In this document: in pieces, positions 1-8,506 of the stretch
How the letters are laid out: every line of letters starts with the position of its first letter
Position numbering within the stretch: the stretch's first letter is position 1
From: Acidobacteriota bacterium
GTDB taxonomy: Bacteria > Acidobacteriota > Terriglobia > Acidiferrales > UBA7541
Length of the DNA stretch: 64,000 nucleotides
Reading direction: 5' to 3'
NCBI GenBank assembly: GCA_003165465.1
Contig: PLUM01000053.1
Coordinates: 1 to 64,000 of the forward strand
Translations under genes and position numbers: made by a program
Notes under the pieces: model-generated
Databases searched by the model: none
Seen by the model: the letters and a program-made list of their open reading frames with translations, nothing else
What the model was told of the DNA's origin: nothing

Positions 1-74
1 ACCATTTCTCCCCGAGGCGTGGGTACGCCGAACCGCCTGAAAATTTCTTTCGCCTGATATTCGTGAATCTTCAT
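1..74 (-). CDS. sucC: Succinyl-CoA synthetase beta subunit, N-terminal fragment
   Basis: Only the first 24 codons lie in the window, reading leftwards from ATG at 74. The translation begins [20 protein letters not shown], which is the highly conserved start of the ADP-forming succinyl-CoA synthetase beta chain (an ATP-grasp protein). The enzyme couples succinyl-CoA cleavage to ATP formation in the TCA cycle, in the cytoplasm. It is divergent from trpD, with about 180 bp between the two starts that must hold both promoters. The rest of the gene, and probably sucD, lie outside the window. Confidence 0.9.
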   Translation of the reverse strand, partial: MKIHEYQAKEIFRRFGVPTPRGEM

Positions 75-254
75 CGTCCGTCCATCAGTGCTAGAATTTA
101 AGTGCAGTCGAAACCATCAGTTTAAGTGAAAGCGTCCAAGCGGGCAAGGCGAAAGGAATCGTGTGCGTTCTAAAAGAATTCCCATTCAAAACAAAGCGGT
201 TGTATGCTCCTTGCCGCCAGTGGACCGCTGCCACGTCCTGAGGGCCGCCCCTAT

Positions 255-1277
255 ATGATGCACGCGCTAATCAAAAAGGTAGATGCTGGTACGGACCTCT
301 CGCGCGAGGAAGCCGAAGCCGCGATGGAGGAGATTCTCTCCGGCCACTCGGACGAGGAAACGATCGTCGCGCTGCTCGCGGCGCTGCGCGCAAAAGGCGA
401 AACGGTCGCGGAGTTGGTGGGCTTCGCGCGCGCGATGCGCCGCCATGTGACGCCAATTTTCAAGGACGGATTGCGCCCCGATGAACTGCTGGTGGATACG
501 TGCGGCACGGGCGGCGACTCCTCGGGGACATTCAACATCTCGACAGCGGCGGCGTTTGTCGCGACCGGCGCGGGCGCACGCATCGCCAAGCACGGCAACC
601 GCTCAATCTCGTCAAAGTGCGGCTCGGCCGATGTTCTCGAAGCGCTGGGAGTTTCGCTCGACGTTGCGCCCGAACGGGTCGGCGCGGCCATTCGCGAGAT
701 CGGAATCGGATTTCTCTTCGCGCCCGCGTTGCACACGGCCATGCGCCACGCCATGCCGGCGCGGCGCCGCCTGGGGCGCACGGCGTTCAACCTGCTCGGC
801 CCTCTGACCAATCCCGCGGGGGCGCGCGCGCAGGTGGTCGGCGTTTTTTCGGAAAAACTGGTGGAAGACCTTTCGCTCGCGCTCAGCGAACTGGGCGTCG
901 AGCGGGCGTTCGTCGTGCACGGCGCGGGCGGGCTGGATGAAATTTCACTGTCGGGCGAAACCACGATCGGCGACGTGCGCCGCGATGTGGTGCGAATCTA
1001 CCGTGTGACGCCCGAGGATTTCGGCCTCGATCGCGCGCCGCTGGAGGCGATCTCCGGCGGAGACGCGGCGCACAATGGCGGCATCATCCGCGCGATTTTT
1101 TCCGGCGAGGCCGGCCCGCGCCGAGACATCGTCATCGCCAACGCCTCCGCCGCGATCGTCGCATCGGGACGCGCCATCGATTTCCTCGAAGGCGCGCAAC
1201 TTGCCGCCCAGTCCATCGATTCGGGCGAAGCGCGCGGAAAACTCGATGCACTTGTTTCATTCATGCGCAGTGCCTAA
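255..1277 (+). CDS. trpD: Anthranilate phosphoribosyltransferase
   Basis: About 340 aa, the usual length. The enzyme joins anthranilate to PRPP, the second step of tryptophan synthesis. Family motifs visible are the glycine-rich PRPP loop GTGGD near residues 84-88, the KHGNR motif near 113 with SSKCGSAD after it, and the GPLTNPA segment. ATG codons occur at 204, 255 and 258. Start 255 (or 258) is preferred because a GAGGG ribosome site lies about 11 bp upstream and the family begins just before the ALIKK helix; the extra residues from 204 are not family-like. It stands alone here; trpE, trpC, trpB and trpA are not in the window. The only possible partner, the amidotransferase at 2118-2678, faces the other way. 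Confidence 0.95.
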   Translation: MMHALIKKVDAGTDLSREEAEAAMEEILSGHSDEETIVALLAALRAKGETVAELVGFARAMRRHVTPIFKDGLRPDELLVDTCGTGGDSSGTFNISTAAAFVATGAGARIAKHGNRSISSKCGSADVLEALGVSLDVAPERVGAAIREIGIGFLFAPALHTAMRHAMPARRRLGRTAFNLLGPLTNPAGARAQVVGVFSEKLVEDLSLALSELGVERAFVVHGAGGLDEISLSGETTIGDVRRDVVRIYRVTPEDFGLDRAPLEAISGGDAAHNGGIIRAIFSGEAGPRRDIVIANASAAIVASGRAIDFLEGAQLAAQSIDSGEARGKLDALVSFMRSA

Positions 1278-1373
1278 TGTCATACTCACACTTCCGCAAT
1301 AATTTCTGTTCCAATGGAATGAGAGACGCATTTGTTCCGTTCGAGCGGGAATTCGGAAAATCGGAGAAAGAAC

Positions 1374-2093
1374 ATGAAGAAAATCGGAATCGTCCTGGTT
1401 GTGGGACTCGTTTTCTTTTGCACGCCATTCCGTGCGGAGGAAATTCAGCTCAAGGACGGCAATAAAATCACGGGCAAAGTTATCGCCGTCACGGACGACT
1501 CGTTCCAAATCAAGACGGCATACGGAAACATTCAGGTTCCGCGCTCCGATATCGTATCGATCAGTTTTCCCGAAAATCAGCCAAAATCGAAAACAGGCGA
1601 CGACTCCGCGCCCGGCGCACCGGTTGTGGAATCGCTGATCGGAACCACCTACACGAACGACACGGCACACTTCCAATTGACCGTGCCTGCCGGTTGGATG
1701 ACGTCGGAGGCCCTGCGGAGCCAGGGCAAGGATATGGTCGCGGCCCTTACATCCCCGGACCAGACACTTTTCCTGCTGGTGACGCCGGAAAAATTCTCCG
1801 GAACATTCGCCACCTACCGCGTGCTTGCCGAAACGCAGTACCAGAGCAAGTTCAAGGATTATGAAAAGATCAGCGAGAACGATATTCGGCTGGATGGCAA
1901 AGCCGGGGTCCGCATCATCTGGCGCGGAAAAAATACAGCGGCCAACAACGCGCCGCTGAAATCGGCGGTCTATTTCGTGCCGTACGAGGGCCGCATGATT
2001 CGGCTGAGTTTCCTCACGCTCGAACCGCTGTTTGCGGAAGGGCTTCCCACTTTTGAAAAAATCGCCCTGTCCTACCGCTCCACCGCGCCATAG
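1374..2093 (+). CDS. Exported protein of unknown function with an SH3/LSm-like N-terminal region
   Basis: A protein of 239 aa. A GGAGAAAG ribosome site precedes the ATG at 1374. Residues 1-20 form a signal peptide (MKKIG start, hydrophobic core, cleavage near FRAEE). The mature N-terminus has the pattern IQLKDGNKITGKV followed by a short beta-rich stretch (to about residue 70), as in small beta-barrel 'LKDG...G.V' domains common in acidobacterial and planctomycete exported proteins. After a linker, the segment from about residue 95 (FQLTVPAGW) to the C-terminus resembles the PsbP/DUF1795-like fold. No catalytic motif is seen. It is 96 bp downstream of trpD and convergent with the amidotransferase gene. 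The function is unknown. Confidence 0.75.
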   Translation: MKKIGIVLVVGLVFFCTPFRAEEIQLKDGNKITGKVIAVTDDSFQIKTAYGNIQVPRSDIVSISFPENQPKSKTGDDSAPGAPVVESLIGTTYTNDTAHFQLTVPAGWMTSEALRSQGKDMVAALTSPDQTLFLLVTPEKFSGTFATYRVLAETQYQSKFKDYEKISENDIRLDGKAGVRIIWRGKNTAANNAPLKSAVYFVPYEGRMIRLSFLTLEPLFAEGLPTFEKIALSYRSTAP

Positions 2094-2117
2094 AACGGCG
2101 TATGCGCCAAGGAATTA

Positions 2118-2678
<561 letters not shown>

Positions 2679-2771
2679 CGTTTGTCGCTCATGTGCGGTT
2701 TCCCCGTGCCGGTCGCATCATCGCTGGAACCCGAACTCAAATTATATCCGAAATTTGGCGTGGGATTTACT

Positions 2772-2846
2772 GTAGCTCGCCTCTTCAGAGGCGAGGGTTT
2801 GCTGCCGGACGCTCGGAAAACTCTCGCCTCTGAAGAGGCGGGCTAC
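2772..2846. repeat. Family A palindromic element (two-armed)
   Basis: Inverted arms GTAGCTCGCCTCTTCAGAGG and CCTCTGAAGAGGCGGGCTAC enclose a loop of about 30 bp. Each arm is itself a small hairpin centred on TCTTCAGA. The same design recurs at 10828 and 28862, with single arms at 5956 and 63509. It lies between trpG (start 2678) and the exported-protein gene whose stop is at 2863. Confidence 0.9.
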
Positions 2847-2862
2847 AAAATAACAAGACCGA

Positions 2863-3429
2863 TCAGCGCGCATCCGCACGGATCGTATCCGGGTCGGGAT
2901 CTTCGTCGTTCTGCGCGCACTTCCGGCGGGTATCGGAGATATAGTCGTCGAGCTTGCCCTGGTCGCGCATGAGCACGATCTTGTCCAAGTAAGGCCAGCG
3001 CGCGTCCGGCTCGCGTTTGAGAATCGACTGATACGCCTTCAATGCGCCCAGCAAACCCGCGGTCGCCACGGCCTGTTCGTCCTTGGATTTATCCGCGTGC
3101 TCGATCATGAACGCGGCGCTGGAAACGATCATCTGATTCGAGATTTCCTGGGAATGCCCGCGATTCGAGCCGGGCAACTTGCCGAAATATTCGTCGCACA
3201 CGTTCACCGTGATATCCGGAATATCCACGATCCATTGAATCACCCAATCGCGATCGTCCTTGGCGTTCTTGCCTAGCGGGTCGTCCTCGAGTTCGTGCGC
3301 CACTTTCACGGCGCGGGCCCGCTCCGCGGGCGTTGACGGCCCGCGATGCTGCGCGCGCGCCGGCCACACAACACAAAATCCCAACAAGAATGCCGCAATG
3401 ACGATGGCTCGAATGGAGTGCGCCTTCAT
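2863..3429 (-). CDS. Exported protein of unknown function
   Basis: A protein of 188 aa read from ATG at 3429. Residues 1-26 form a signal peptide (MKAHSIRA, hydrophobic stretch, cleavage near ARAQ). The mature part is mainly helical and charged, with a central segment around NMIVSSAAFMIEHADKSKDEQA and a C-terminus rich in Asp and Arg. Two cysteines occur (in NVCDEYF and RRKCAQ). I do not recognise the family. It lies between two palindromic elements and shares its strand with trpG; no functional link can be read from context. Confidence 0.65.
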   Translation of the reverse strand: MKAHSIRAIVIAAFLLGFCVVWPARAQHRGPSTPAERARAVKVAHELEDDPLGKNAKDDRDWVIQWIVDIPDITVNVCDEYFGKLPGSNRGHSQEISNQMIVSSAAFMIEHADKSKDEQAVATAGLLGALKAYQSILKREPDARWPYLDKIVLMRDQGKLDDYISDTRRKCAQNDEDPDPDTIRADAR

Positions 3430-3511
3430 GTTTGTCCTCGCTGGCGATGGCCGCGCAATTCGCGCCAGCCCCCTGAAATCCAGCCGCACATAATAGTACA
3501 CGAAATCAGCA

Positions 3512-3583
3512 GTAGCGCAGGCATCAGCCTGCGGGGTCTCATTCTTGCAAGGACTAAACCCCGCAGGCTGATGCCCGCGCTAC
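3512..3583. repeat. Family B palindromic element (two-armed)
   Basis: Arms GTAGCGCAGGCATCAGCCTG and CAGGCTGATGCCCGCGCTAC surround a 30-bp loop. The inner part CCTGCGGGGTC/AACCCCGCAGG also pairs, so the element can form one long stem or two hairpins. It begins 82 bp upstream of the 3429 start and ends 12 bp beyond the stop of the gene at 3596-5215. Confidence 0.9.
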
Positions 3584-3595
3584 TGTGCATTTGTT

Positions 3596-5215
3596 TTATG
3601 CGGGAACCGGGGCGCTCTCCACGCGCGACATGCGATGGAAGCCCAGCAACACCGCGCCTGTCCCCCAGAGCAGAACCACCAGCCACACGAATCCTCCGAG
3701 CACGGGAATAACGCCCGCGACGTGAAGGATCAGCAGACCCAGCGCCAGTCGGCCAATCATCATGCTTGTGATGCTTGCGACGGGAGCCGCTTCGCCCAGA
3801 ATTTTATTTCCGAGCCATGCTCCGACAAACACTTGCGCGACATACAGAATCGGCGCGTAGAGCAGCACGCCCGCCAACAGCGCACCCACCCCGACAAACA
3901 ACATGAGCAATCCGAAAACCAGAAGAAACACACCCGCGATCAGCGCCAGCGCCCCAACTCCGATAGGCAGGCCAATGCCGGCAGCCTCGCGCAGCGCCGC
4001 CCGGAAAAAGCCGGGGAAGACGACGAGCAGCAGGATTCCCACCGCCAATGCCACTCCGTAACGGAATATGGCGCGGATCACGCCGCGTGTCTCCGTACGA
4101 CTGGCCCGCCGAACCTCCTGCGTAATTTTCGTTTGAATGGGGCTTGCCAGCTTCGCGCCCGACTCCACAACGGGCTGTTGCGATCCCTCGAACGCGGTCG
4201 TCCCGCGAATTTCCGCGGTGGACGCCACCGTCAGGCTTCCTCCGCGTATCCAAGCCTTCCCGCCGATCAGGCCATCTAGGCCGGTCCTGCCAATGATCCC
4301 GAGTAAATCGCGTTGCATCTTGCCGTCCAGATCGGCTTCGGCCGCGAGCACAATCATTCCGCCGCCCACGTTTGCCTGGGAGAGCAGATTGACCGAGTTC
4401 GCCAATGCCGTCGCGTTCTTGCCGACGGTCCCCTGCAGGATCGCGTTACGCGACGCGAGGCGCACATTTCCGTCCACGATTCCACCAATGACCGCGTCAC
4501 CGGCAATCGCGATCACGTCGCCCGTAACGTGCCCCGTCACCGTGAGGCTTTTCGTGAACGCGATCACGTCGCCTTCCACCGTGCCGTCGATCCGCACCGA
4601 AGAACCCGTGGCGATCAAGTCGTTATGAACCGTCTCGCTCGCGGGAACAAGAATGGATCGCCCGCGCCGCACCTCTGCCGCCGACGCCTGTCGAGGCTGC
4701 GCCAATGTGAATAGCATCGCCAATAGCACCGCGACAATCGCCACGGAACGGTTCAGTCGCCGCCGAATCCACACGAACGCCACAATCGCTCCCAAAAGTA
4801 ACGCCCCAATTTGCATCGCTTCCATCATGTCGCTCCATCCTTCCCAGAAAGCTCCGCTGAACACGATCATGCTAAATACCTCGGTTCCGCTGAAGCCCGC
4901 ATTGTTCAATTGATCGAACCACGGTCCGGCCTCGCCGGTCCAAAACCAGTACACGCCCGCCGCAAACACTCCGAATGCCAGCGTCCAGACCCAGGACGGC
5001 AAACCGCGGCCCTGCTCGCTGGCGAGGCGAGCGGGCATGGATTCGTTGTCCTCGGTCAAGGCGCTCGAAAGCAATGCCGTTTCGCGCTGGAGCGCGTGAA
5101 GCAGATCGCGGCAGGATGCGCAGTCTGCCATATGCGCGCCGAGTTCCCGCGCGCGCGCCGGATCGAGTTGCCCTTCGATGTAGAGCAGGCACGCCATTTC
5201 GTCAAAATGATTCAC
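3596..5215 (-). CDS. Membrane anti-sigma-like protein with bactofilin-like beta-solenoid
   Basis: A protein of 539 aa with GTG start at 5215, preceded by GGGAGG. Residues 1-40 carry a zinc-binding anti-sigma signature H28-x3-C32-x2-C35 (ZAS-like). Hydrophobic spans lie near 73-92, 134-150 and 158-172. Residues about 185-345 are a regular series of short beta repeats (GTVEGDVIAF, GHVTGDVIAIAGD, GIVDGNVRLASRN), the pattern of bactofilin/polymer-forming solenoids. From 385 to 525 there are about four further membrane spans. The GTG overlaps the sigma-factor stop by 4 bp (GTGA), so translation is coupled. Inference: it sequesters the ECF sigma factor at the membrane and may sense envelope state through the solenoid. 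No experimentally known protein with this exact layout is known to me. Confidence 0.85.
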   Translation of the reverse strand: MNHFDEMACLLYIEGQLDPARARELGAHMADCASCRDLLHALQRETALLSSALTEDNESMPARLASEQGRGLPSWVWTLAFGVFAAGVYWFWTGEAGPWFDQLNNAGFSGTEVFSMIVFSGAFWEGWSDMMEAMQIGALLLGAIVAFVWIRRRLNRSVAIVAVLLAMLFTLAQPRQASAAEVRRGRSILVPASETVHNDLIATGSSVRIDGTVEGDVIAFTKSLTVTGHVTGDVIAIAGDAVIGGIVDGNVRLASRNAILQGTVGKNATALANSVNLLSQANVGGGMIVLAAEADLDGKMQRDLLGIIGRTGLDGLIGGKAWIRGGSLTVASTAEIRGTTAFEGSQQPVVESGAKLASPIQTKITQEVRRASRTETRGVIRAIFRYGVALAVGILLLVVFPGFFRAALREAAGIGLPIGVGALALIAGVFLLVFGLLMLFVGVGALLAGVLLYAPILYVAQVFVGAWLGNKILGEAAPVASITSMMIGRLALGLLILHVAGVIPVLGGFVWLVVLLWGTGAVLLGFHRMSRVESAPVPA

Positions 5216-5829
5216 GTCGCGCCTCCCGCGGGAATGCTCGCGCCGCCCCGCCCTTCGAGAATTTCGCGCAACTGGTGGCGTGCGCGCAGCAGCACGACGC
5301 CCACGAACGTCCGGCGCACGCCCAGCGTTGCGGCAACATCGTCATAGCTCATGTCCGAGTAATAGCGCAGCACCAGCGCCATGCGCGAACGCGCAGGCAG
5401 CTTGTCGAGCGCGCGCCGCACTTCCTCGTTCGTTCGGCTCTCAATAATTTTTTCGAGCTGGCCGGGATCGGGATGCTCGAGCGGAAGGTTTTCGACTTCG
5501 CCCGTCTCCAGATCCTGCCGCAGTTTTCTGCGGCGCAAGAGGTCCCAGCAATGATTCGCGGCCACCGTATACAGCCAGGCGCTGAACGGGCGGCTCGCGT
5601 CATATTGCGAAAGCTTTTGCCGGACTTTGATGAAAATATCCATGGTGGCGTCTTCGGCGTCCTCGCGTGTCGGCATCGCACGGCGGCAGAAACGGAAAAT
5701 CGCGGGCGCGTGCTCGCCATAGAGCGCGCCCCAGGCTTCGGCGTTGCCGGCCTTGGCCAGGGCAATCCGCTCTTGCTTGGCGGCCTGTTCCGCGGGGTTC
5801 ATCCCTTCGGGATGTCTCCTCGCATCCAT
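5212..5829 (-). CDS. ECF-type RNA polymerase sigma factor
   Basis: A protein of 205 aa. Region 2 is recognisable at about residues 45-110 (AEDATMDIFIKVRQKL, then FSAWLYTVAANHCWDLLRRRK), and region 4 at about 140-190 with the helix-turn-helix YYSDMSYDDVAATLGV followed by LRARHQLRE. No sigma region 3 or 1.1 is present, as in the ECF group. ATG at 5829 is used here; ATG at 5802 is an alternative that would drop nine residues. The gene overlaps its anti-sigma-like partner by 4 bp. The target promoter and signal are unknown. Confidence 0.93.
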   Translation of the reverse strand: MDARRHPEGMNPAEQAAKQERIALAKAGNAEAWGALYGEHAPAIFRFCRRAMPTREDAEDATMDIFIKVRQKLSQYDASRPFSAWLYTVAANHCWDLLRRRKLRQDLETGEVENLPLEHPDPGQLEKIIESRTNEEVRRALDKLPARSRMALVLRYYSDMSYDDVAATLGVRRTFVGVVLLRARHQLREILEGRGGASIPAGGAT

Positions 5830-6271
5830 CTTGTACTACGCGGCGATGGGGTGAAATATTTCACGGTGGAAACCCTTCCGGGCCGAATATACGTAGAACC
5901 CGGATGTAGCTGAGAGCACTGTATCAGACTCGAACGCGTTGCATCACCTGGCGAAAACCCCCGCCTCTGAAGAGGCGGGCTACAACAATTCGCCCGCAAA
6001 TGCCGTAACGCGGGTCTCTCGTCCTGAGCGATGCGAAGCATCAGACCCGGGGCCTTTTCTTCGGCGTTCCAGATTCCCCCGATGGATTCGCGATTGGGTT
6101 GTGCAACCGCTTCCGAAGTTGTGCGTGGAAACGTCCTTCAGGTGTACACTTTCAGGCCGGGAATCACCGGCGGGAACCTGAAGATTCTGCAAAAAATGAA
6201 TTGGGTCCGCGGAGTTCTTCGCTCATTCGCATCCGGCCAGGTCTGGATGCGGACTCGAAACGGGAGGAACC
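5830..6271. other. Intergenic region between divergent sigma-factor and LVIVD genes, with one family A arm
   Basis: This 442-bp gap separates two divergent genes and must hold both promoters. It contains a single family A arm at 5956-5983 (CCCCCGCCTCTGAAGAGG then CGGGCTAC), preceded at 5938-5950 by GTTGCATCACCTG, which recurs next to the other single arm near 63488. A GGGAGG ribosome site lies at 6262-6267. I see no credible coding region. Confidence 0.7.
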
Positions 6272-7723
6272 ATGTTGGGTAAAACTCGCGTGCGAAATGC
6301 AAGGGCTGTCATTTTTGTGCTGGGTCTTTTTCTGGCGGGATATGCGGCCTTGTCCGCGCTTGCTCAGAATAAGCCCGAAGGCAAGAACATGGAGCTTGTT
6401 GGCTACAGCGATTTACAGGGGCGGAGCGCCTACCAGCCGGTGATCCACAAGCAGGGCAATCGCTGGATTGCGTATATCGGCCACCACGGCGGCTCGGCTG
6501 TGAACCCGCTGACCGGACAGACCGAGGACAACGGCACGTCCATCGTGGACGTGACCGATCCGAAGCAGCCTAAATATCTCGCGCACATTCCCGGCGATCC
6601 GCGCATTCCCGGCCCGGGCGAATCGGGCGGAGCGCAGATGGCGCGCGTGTGCGACGGCAGCGAACTGCCCCGCGCCGACAAGAAAAAAGTGTATCTGCTG
6701 CGCGCGCGCGGCACCGCCTCGCATGAACTTTGGGACGTAACCGATCCCGCGAAGCCGAATCGCGTGACCGTCGTCGAAACCGGCATGCGCGATACGCACA
6801 AAAGCTGGTGGGAGTGCGACACGGGCATGGCGTTCCTCGTTTCCGGCGTGCCCGGCTGGCGCGCGAAACGCATGGGGCAGGTCTACGACCTCAGCGATCC
6901 GTCCGAGCCGCAATTCATTCGCAATTACGGACTGCCCGGACAGGAGCCCGGCTCGACCGGCCCGCAGCCGTCCGACATGCACGGCGTGATCTCCACGGGC
7001 GCGAAGGGCAACCGCATTTACGCGGGCTACGGGACCACCAGGAGCGGTGTGATCGAAATTCTGGATCGCGACAAACTCATCCACGGCCCCAAGGAACCGA
7101 CCGCCGCGAACTTCGAGTATCCGATGATCGCGCGGCTCGATTTGCCGCCGGACGTGGGCGCGCACACGACGTTTCCGCTAATTGGAGTGGACGTGCCCAA
7201 CCTTGCGAAATTTGGTCCGGCCGTCAGCAAGCGGAACTTCATCGTCATCGTGGGCGAGACCACGGATAACGAGTGCCATGCCCCGCAGCAGATGATGCAC
7301 ATCTTCGACATCACGGATGAAACGAAAATCTTCGGCGTCTCGACCTGGTACGTGCCCGAGCCGAGCGGCAACTTCTGTAGCCGCGGCGGACGCTTCGGCA
7401 CGCACTCGACAAATGAAAGCATGACGCCGGTCTATTACAATCGCATCATTTTTGTAGCGGATTTCAACGCCGGCGTGCGCGCCATCGACGTGCGCGATCC
7501 GTTCAACCCCACGGAAATCGGCTATTACATTCCTGCGATCACCGACAAGACCGACAAGCGCTGCGTCGGCACCGGCGCTGACGAGAAATGCAAAATCGCC
7601 ATCCAAACCAACAACGTGGAAGTGGACGACCGCGGCTACATCTACATCGTCGACCGCGCCAACACCGGAATGCACATCCTGCAACTGACGGGCGATGCGA
7701 AGAAGGTGGCGAATCTGCCGTAG
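6272..7723 (+). CDS. Exported LVIVD-repeat beta-propeller-like protein
   Basis: A protein of 483 aa with GGGAGG 5 bp before ATG 6272. Residues 1-32 form a signal peptide (cleavage near ALAQN). The mature protein has at least five copies of the LVIVD-type pattern, for example IVDVTDPKQPKYLAHI, LWDVTDPAKPNRV, VYDLSDPSEPQFI, IFDITDETKIF and AIDVRDPFNPTEI, spaced as blades of a beta-propeller. Six to eight cysteines (CDGS, CDTG, CHAPQ, FCSRGG, RCVG, KCKI) suggest disulfides outside the cytoplasm. LVIVD proteins are secreted or surface-located and mostly uncharacterised. The TAG stop sits in a small hairpin (7719-7743). Confidence 0.85.
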   Translation: MLGKTRVRNARAVIFVLGLFLAGYAALSALAQNKPEGKNMELVGYSDLQGRSAYQPVIHKQGNRWIAYIGHHGGSAVNPLTGQTEDNGTSIVDVTDPKQPKYLAHIPGDPRIPGPGESGGAQMARVCDGSELPRADKKKVYLLRARGTASHELWDVTDPAKPNRVTVVETGMRDTHKSWWECDTGMAFLVSGVPGWRAKRMGQVYDLSDPSEPQFIRNYGLPGQEPGSTGPQPSDMHGVISTGAKGNRIYAGYGTTRSGVIEILDRDKLIHGPKEPTAANFEYPMIARLDLPPDVGAHTTFPLIGVDVPNLAKFGPAVSKRNFIVIVGETTDNECHAPQQMMHIFDITDETKIFGVSTWYVPEPSGNFCSRGGRFGTHSTNESMTPVYYNRIIFVADFNAGVRAIDVRDPFNPTEIGYYIPAITDKTDKRCVGTGADEKCKIAIQTNNVEVDDRGYIYIVDRANTGMHILQLTGDAKKVANLP

Positions 7724-7743
7724 CGGCTTGCGAAGAAAGCCGC
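7719..7743 (+). terminator. Small hairpin overlapping the LVIVD gene stop codon
   Basis: GCGGCTT (7723-7729) pairs perfectly with AAGCCGC (7737-7743). The stop codon TAG at 7721-7723 lies in the GTAGC that begins the hairpin, the same pentamer that bounds the larger palindromic elements of this window. There is no clear T-tract afterwards, so a role in termination is only suggested. Confidence 0.45.
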
Positions 7744-7764
7744 CCACATTCCGGCGTCCCAAAC

Positions 7765-7819
7765 GAAGCGAGGAATCTCTCCCACGCATTGATCCAATCG
7801 AGAGGTTCCTCGCCGCTTC
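7765..7819. repeat. Degenerate family E palindrome core
   Basis: GAAGCGAGGAATCTCTC (7765-7781) and GAGAGGTTCCTCGCCGCTTC (7800-7819) are imperfect inverse complements. They match the core arms of the complete family E elements at 51374 and 57072 with a few changes. The outer terminal repeats are missing. It occupies the place where the body of higB should be. Confidence 0.7.
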
Positions 7820-7859
7820 ACTCTCAAGAAAAACCGCGGGCAGCCTCGCCAGACCGTTA

Positions 7860-7895
7860 CGCTTGATGCAAGTGGAAATTGTCGATTATCACTAG
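7860..7895 (+). pseudogene. higB: Remnant of a HigB-type toxin gene (last codons only)
   Basis: The frame ending TAG at 7893-7895 reads RLMQVEIVDYH. The ending VEIVDYH is the characteristic C-terminus of HigB/RelE-like host-inhibition toxins. It ends 10 bp before the higA start, the normal spacing and order in higBA operons. Upstream of this tail no HigB-like sequence is seen in any frame; instead there is a degenerate palindrome. I conclude that the toxin was lost. The assignment rests on a short motif plus context. Confidence 0.7.
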
Positions 7896-7905
7896 GAGAA
7901 AAATC

Positions 7906-8208
7906 ATGGCCGTGACCGCAATTCATCCAGGCGAGCATATAGCCGAAGAACTCGATACGCTCGGAATGAGCGCGGCTGAACTGGCGCGCAAAATGCGCGT
8001 GCCCACCAACCGTGTGACTCAGATTCTGAACGGCGAGCGCTCCATTACAGGCGATACCGCGCTGCGCCTCGTCCACTTCTTTGGCACCAGCCCGGAATTC
8101 TGGCTTAACCTGCAAAACCTCTACGAACTGCGCCTCGCTCAGCAGAAAGCTGGAAAAGCGATCAAGGGCCTTCCCACGCTCAAGCAATCCGAACTGGTTC
8201 GAGCCTAG
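7906..8208 (+). CDS. higA: HigA-family antitoxin (XRE/helix-turn-helix), orphan
   Basis: A protein of 100 aa. TAGGAGAA lies 7 bp upstream of ATG 7906. It begins MAVTAIHPGEHIAEELDTLG, the standard HigA/VapI start, followed by a helix-turn-helix (SAAELARKMRVPTNRVTQILNGER, residues about 26-49) and the FGTSPEFWLNLQNLYELR segment conserved in the family. Length matches normal HigA. The matching toxin is missing: only its final codons remain immediately upstream. The protein could still bind DNA and act as a repressor. Confidence 0.92.
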   Translation: MAVTAIHPGEHIAEELDTLGMSAAELARKMRVPTNRVTQILNGERSITGDTALRLVHFFGTSPEFWLNLQNLYELRLAQQKAGKAIKGLPTLKQSELVRA

Positions 8209-8215
8209 TAGGCTA

Positions 8216-8485
8216 TCCCACGGAAAAATTCGACCACTGTAAATATTCGGTGTCCTGCCTTTGGTGATCGAAGTCCCGGAGGGACGCCACAACGTAGCCC
8301 ACCGTGGAAACGGTGGGGCGTACGGCGTGACGATGCAAAGCCCCGGAGGGGCGGCACACGGTTAACCATGTGCCGCCCCTCCGGGGCTTTGCAATATGCC
8401 TTTTCGCATACCCACCGCTCACGCGGTGGGCTACGTTATATCGTCCCTTACGGGACTAGCTATGACGATGAGAGCAATCTTTATG
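8216..8485. repeat. Family D long nested palindrome, copy 1
   Basis: About 270 bp. The central hairpin at 8336-8391 has arms GCCCCGGAGGGGCGGCACA and TGTGCCGCCCCTCCGGGGC. Outside it lie GTAGCCCACCGTGG...GGTGGGCTAC arms, then GTCCCGGAGGGACG and CGTCCCTTACGGGAC. The same nested order is seen at 23945-24224 and, half-truncated, at 18146-18295. Spurious ORFs with CRPSGA arise from it. It fills the space between higA (stop 8208) and the convergent small antitoxin (stop 8507). Confidence 0.92.
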
Positions 8486-8506
8486 TTCAGGGGGTCAGAT
8501 TCCTAG

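Noticed and set aside
204-254. Upstream ATG at 204 as the trpD start
   Set aside because: The added residues (LLAASGPLPRPEGRPY) do not resemble TrpD, and ATG 255 has a GAGGG site at suitable distance.
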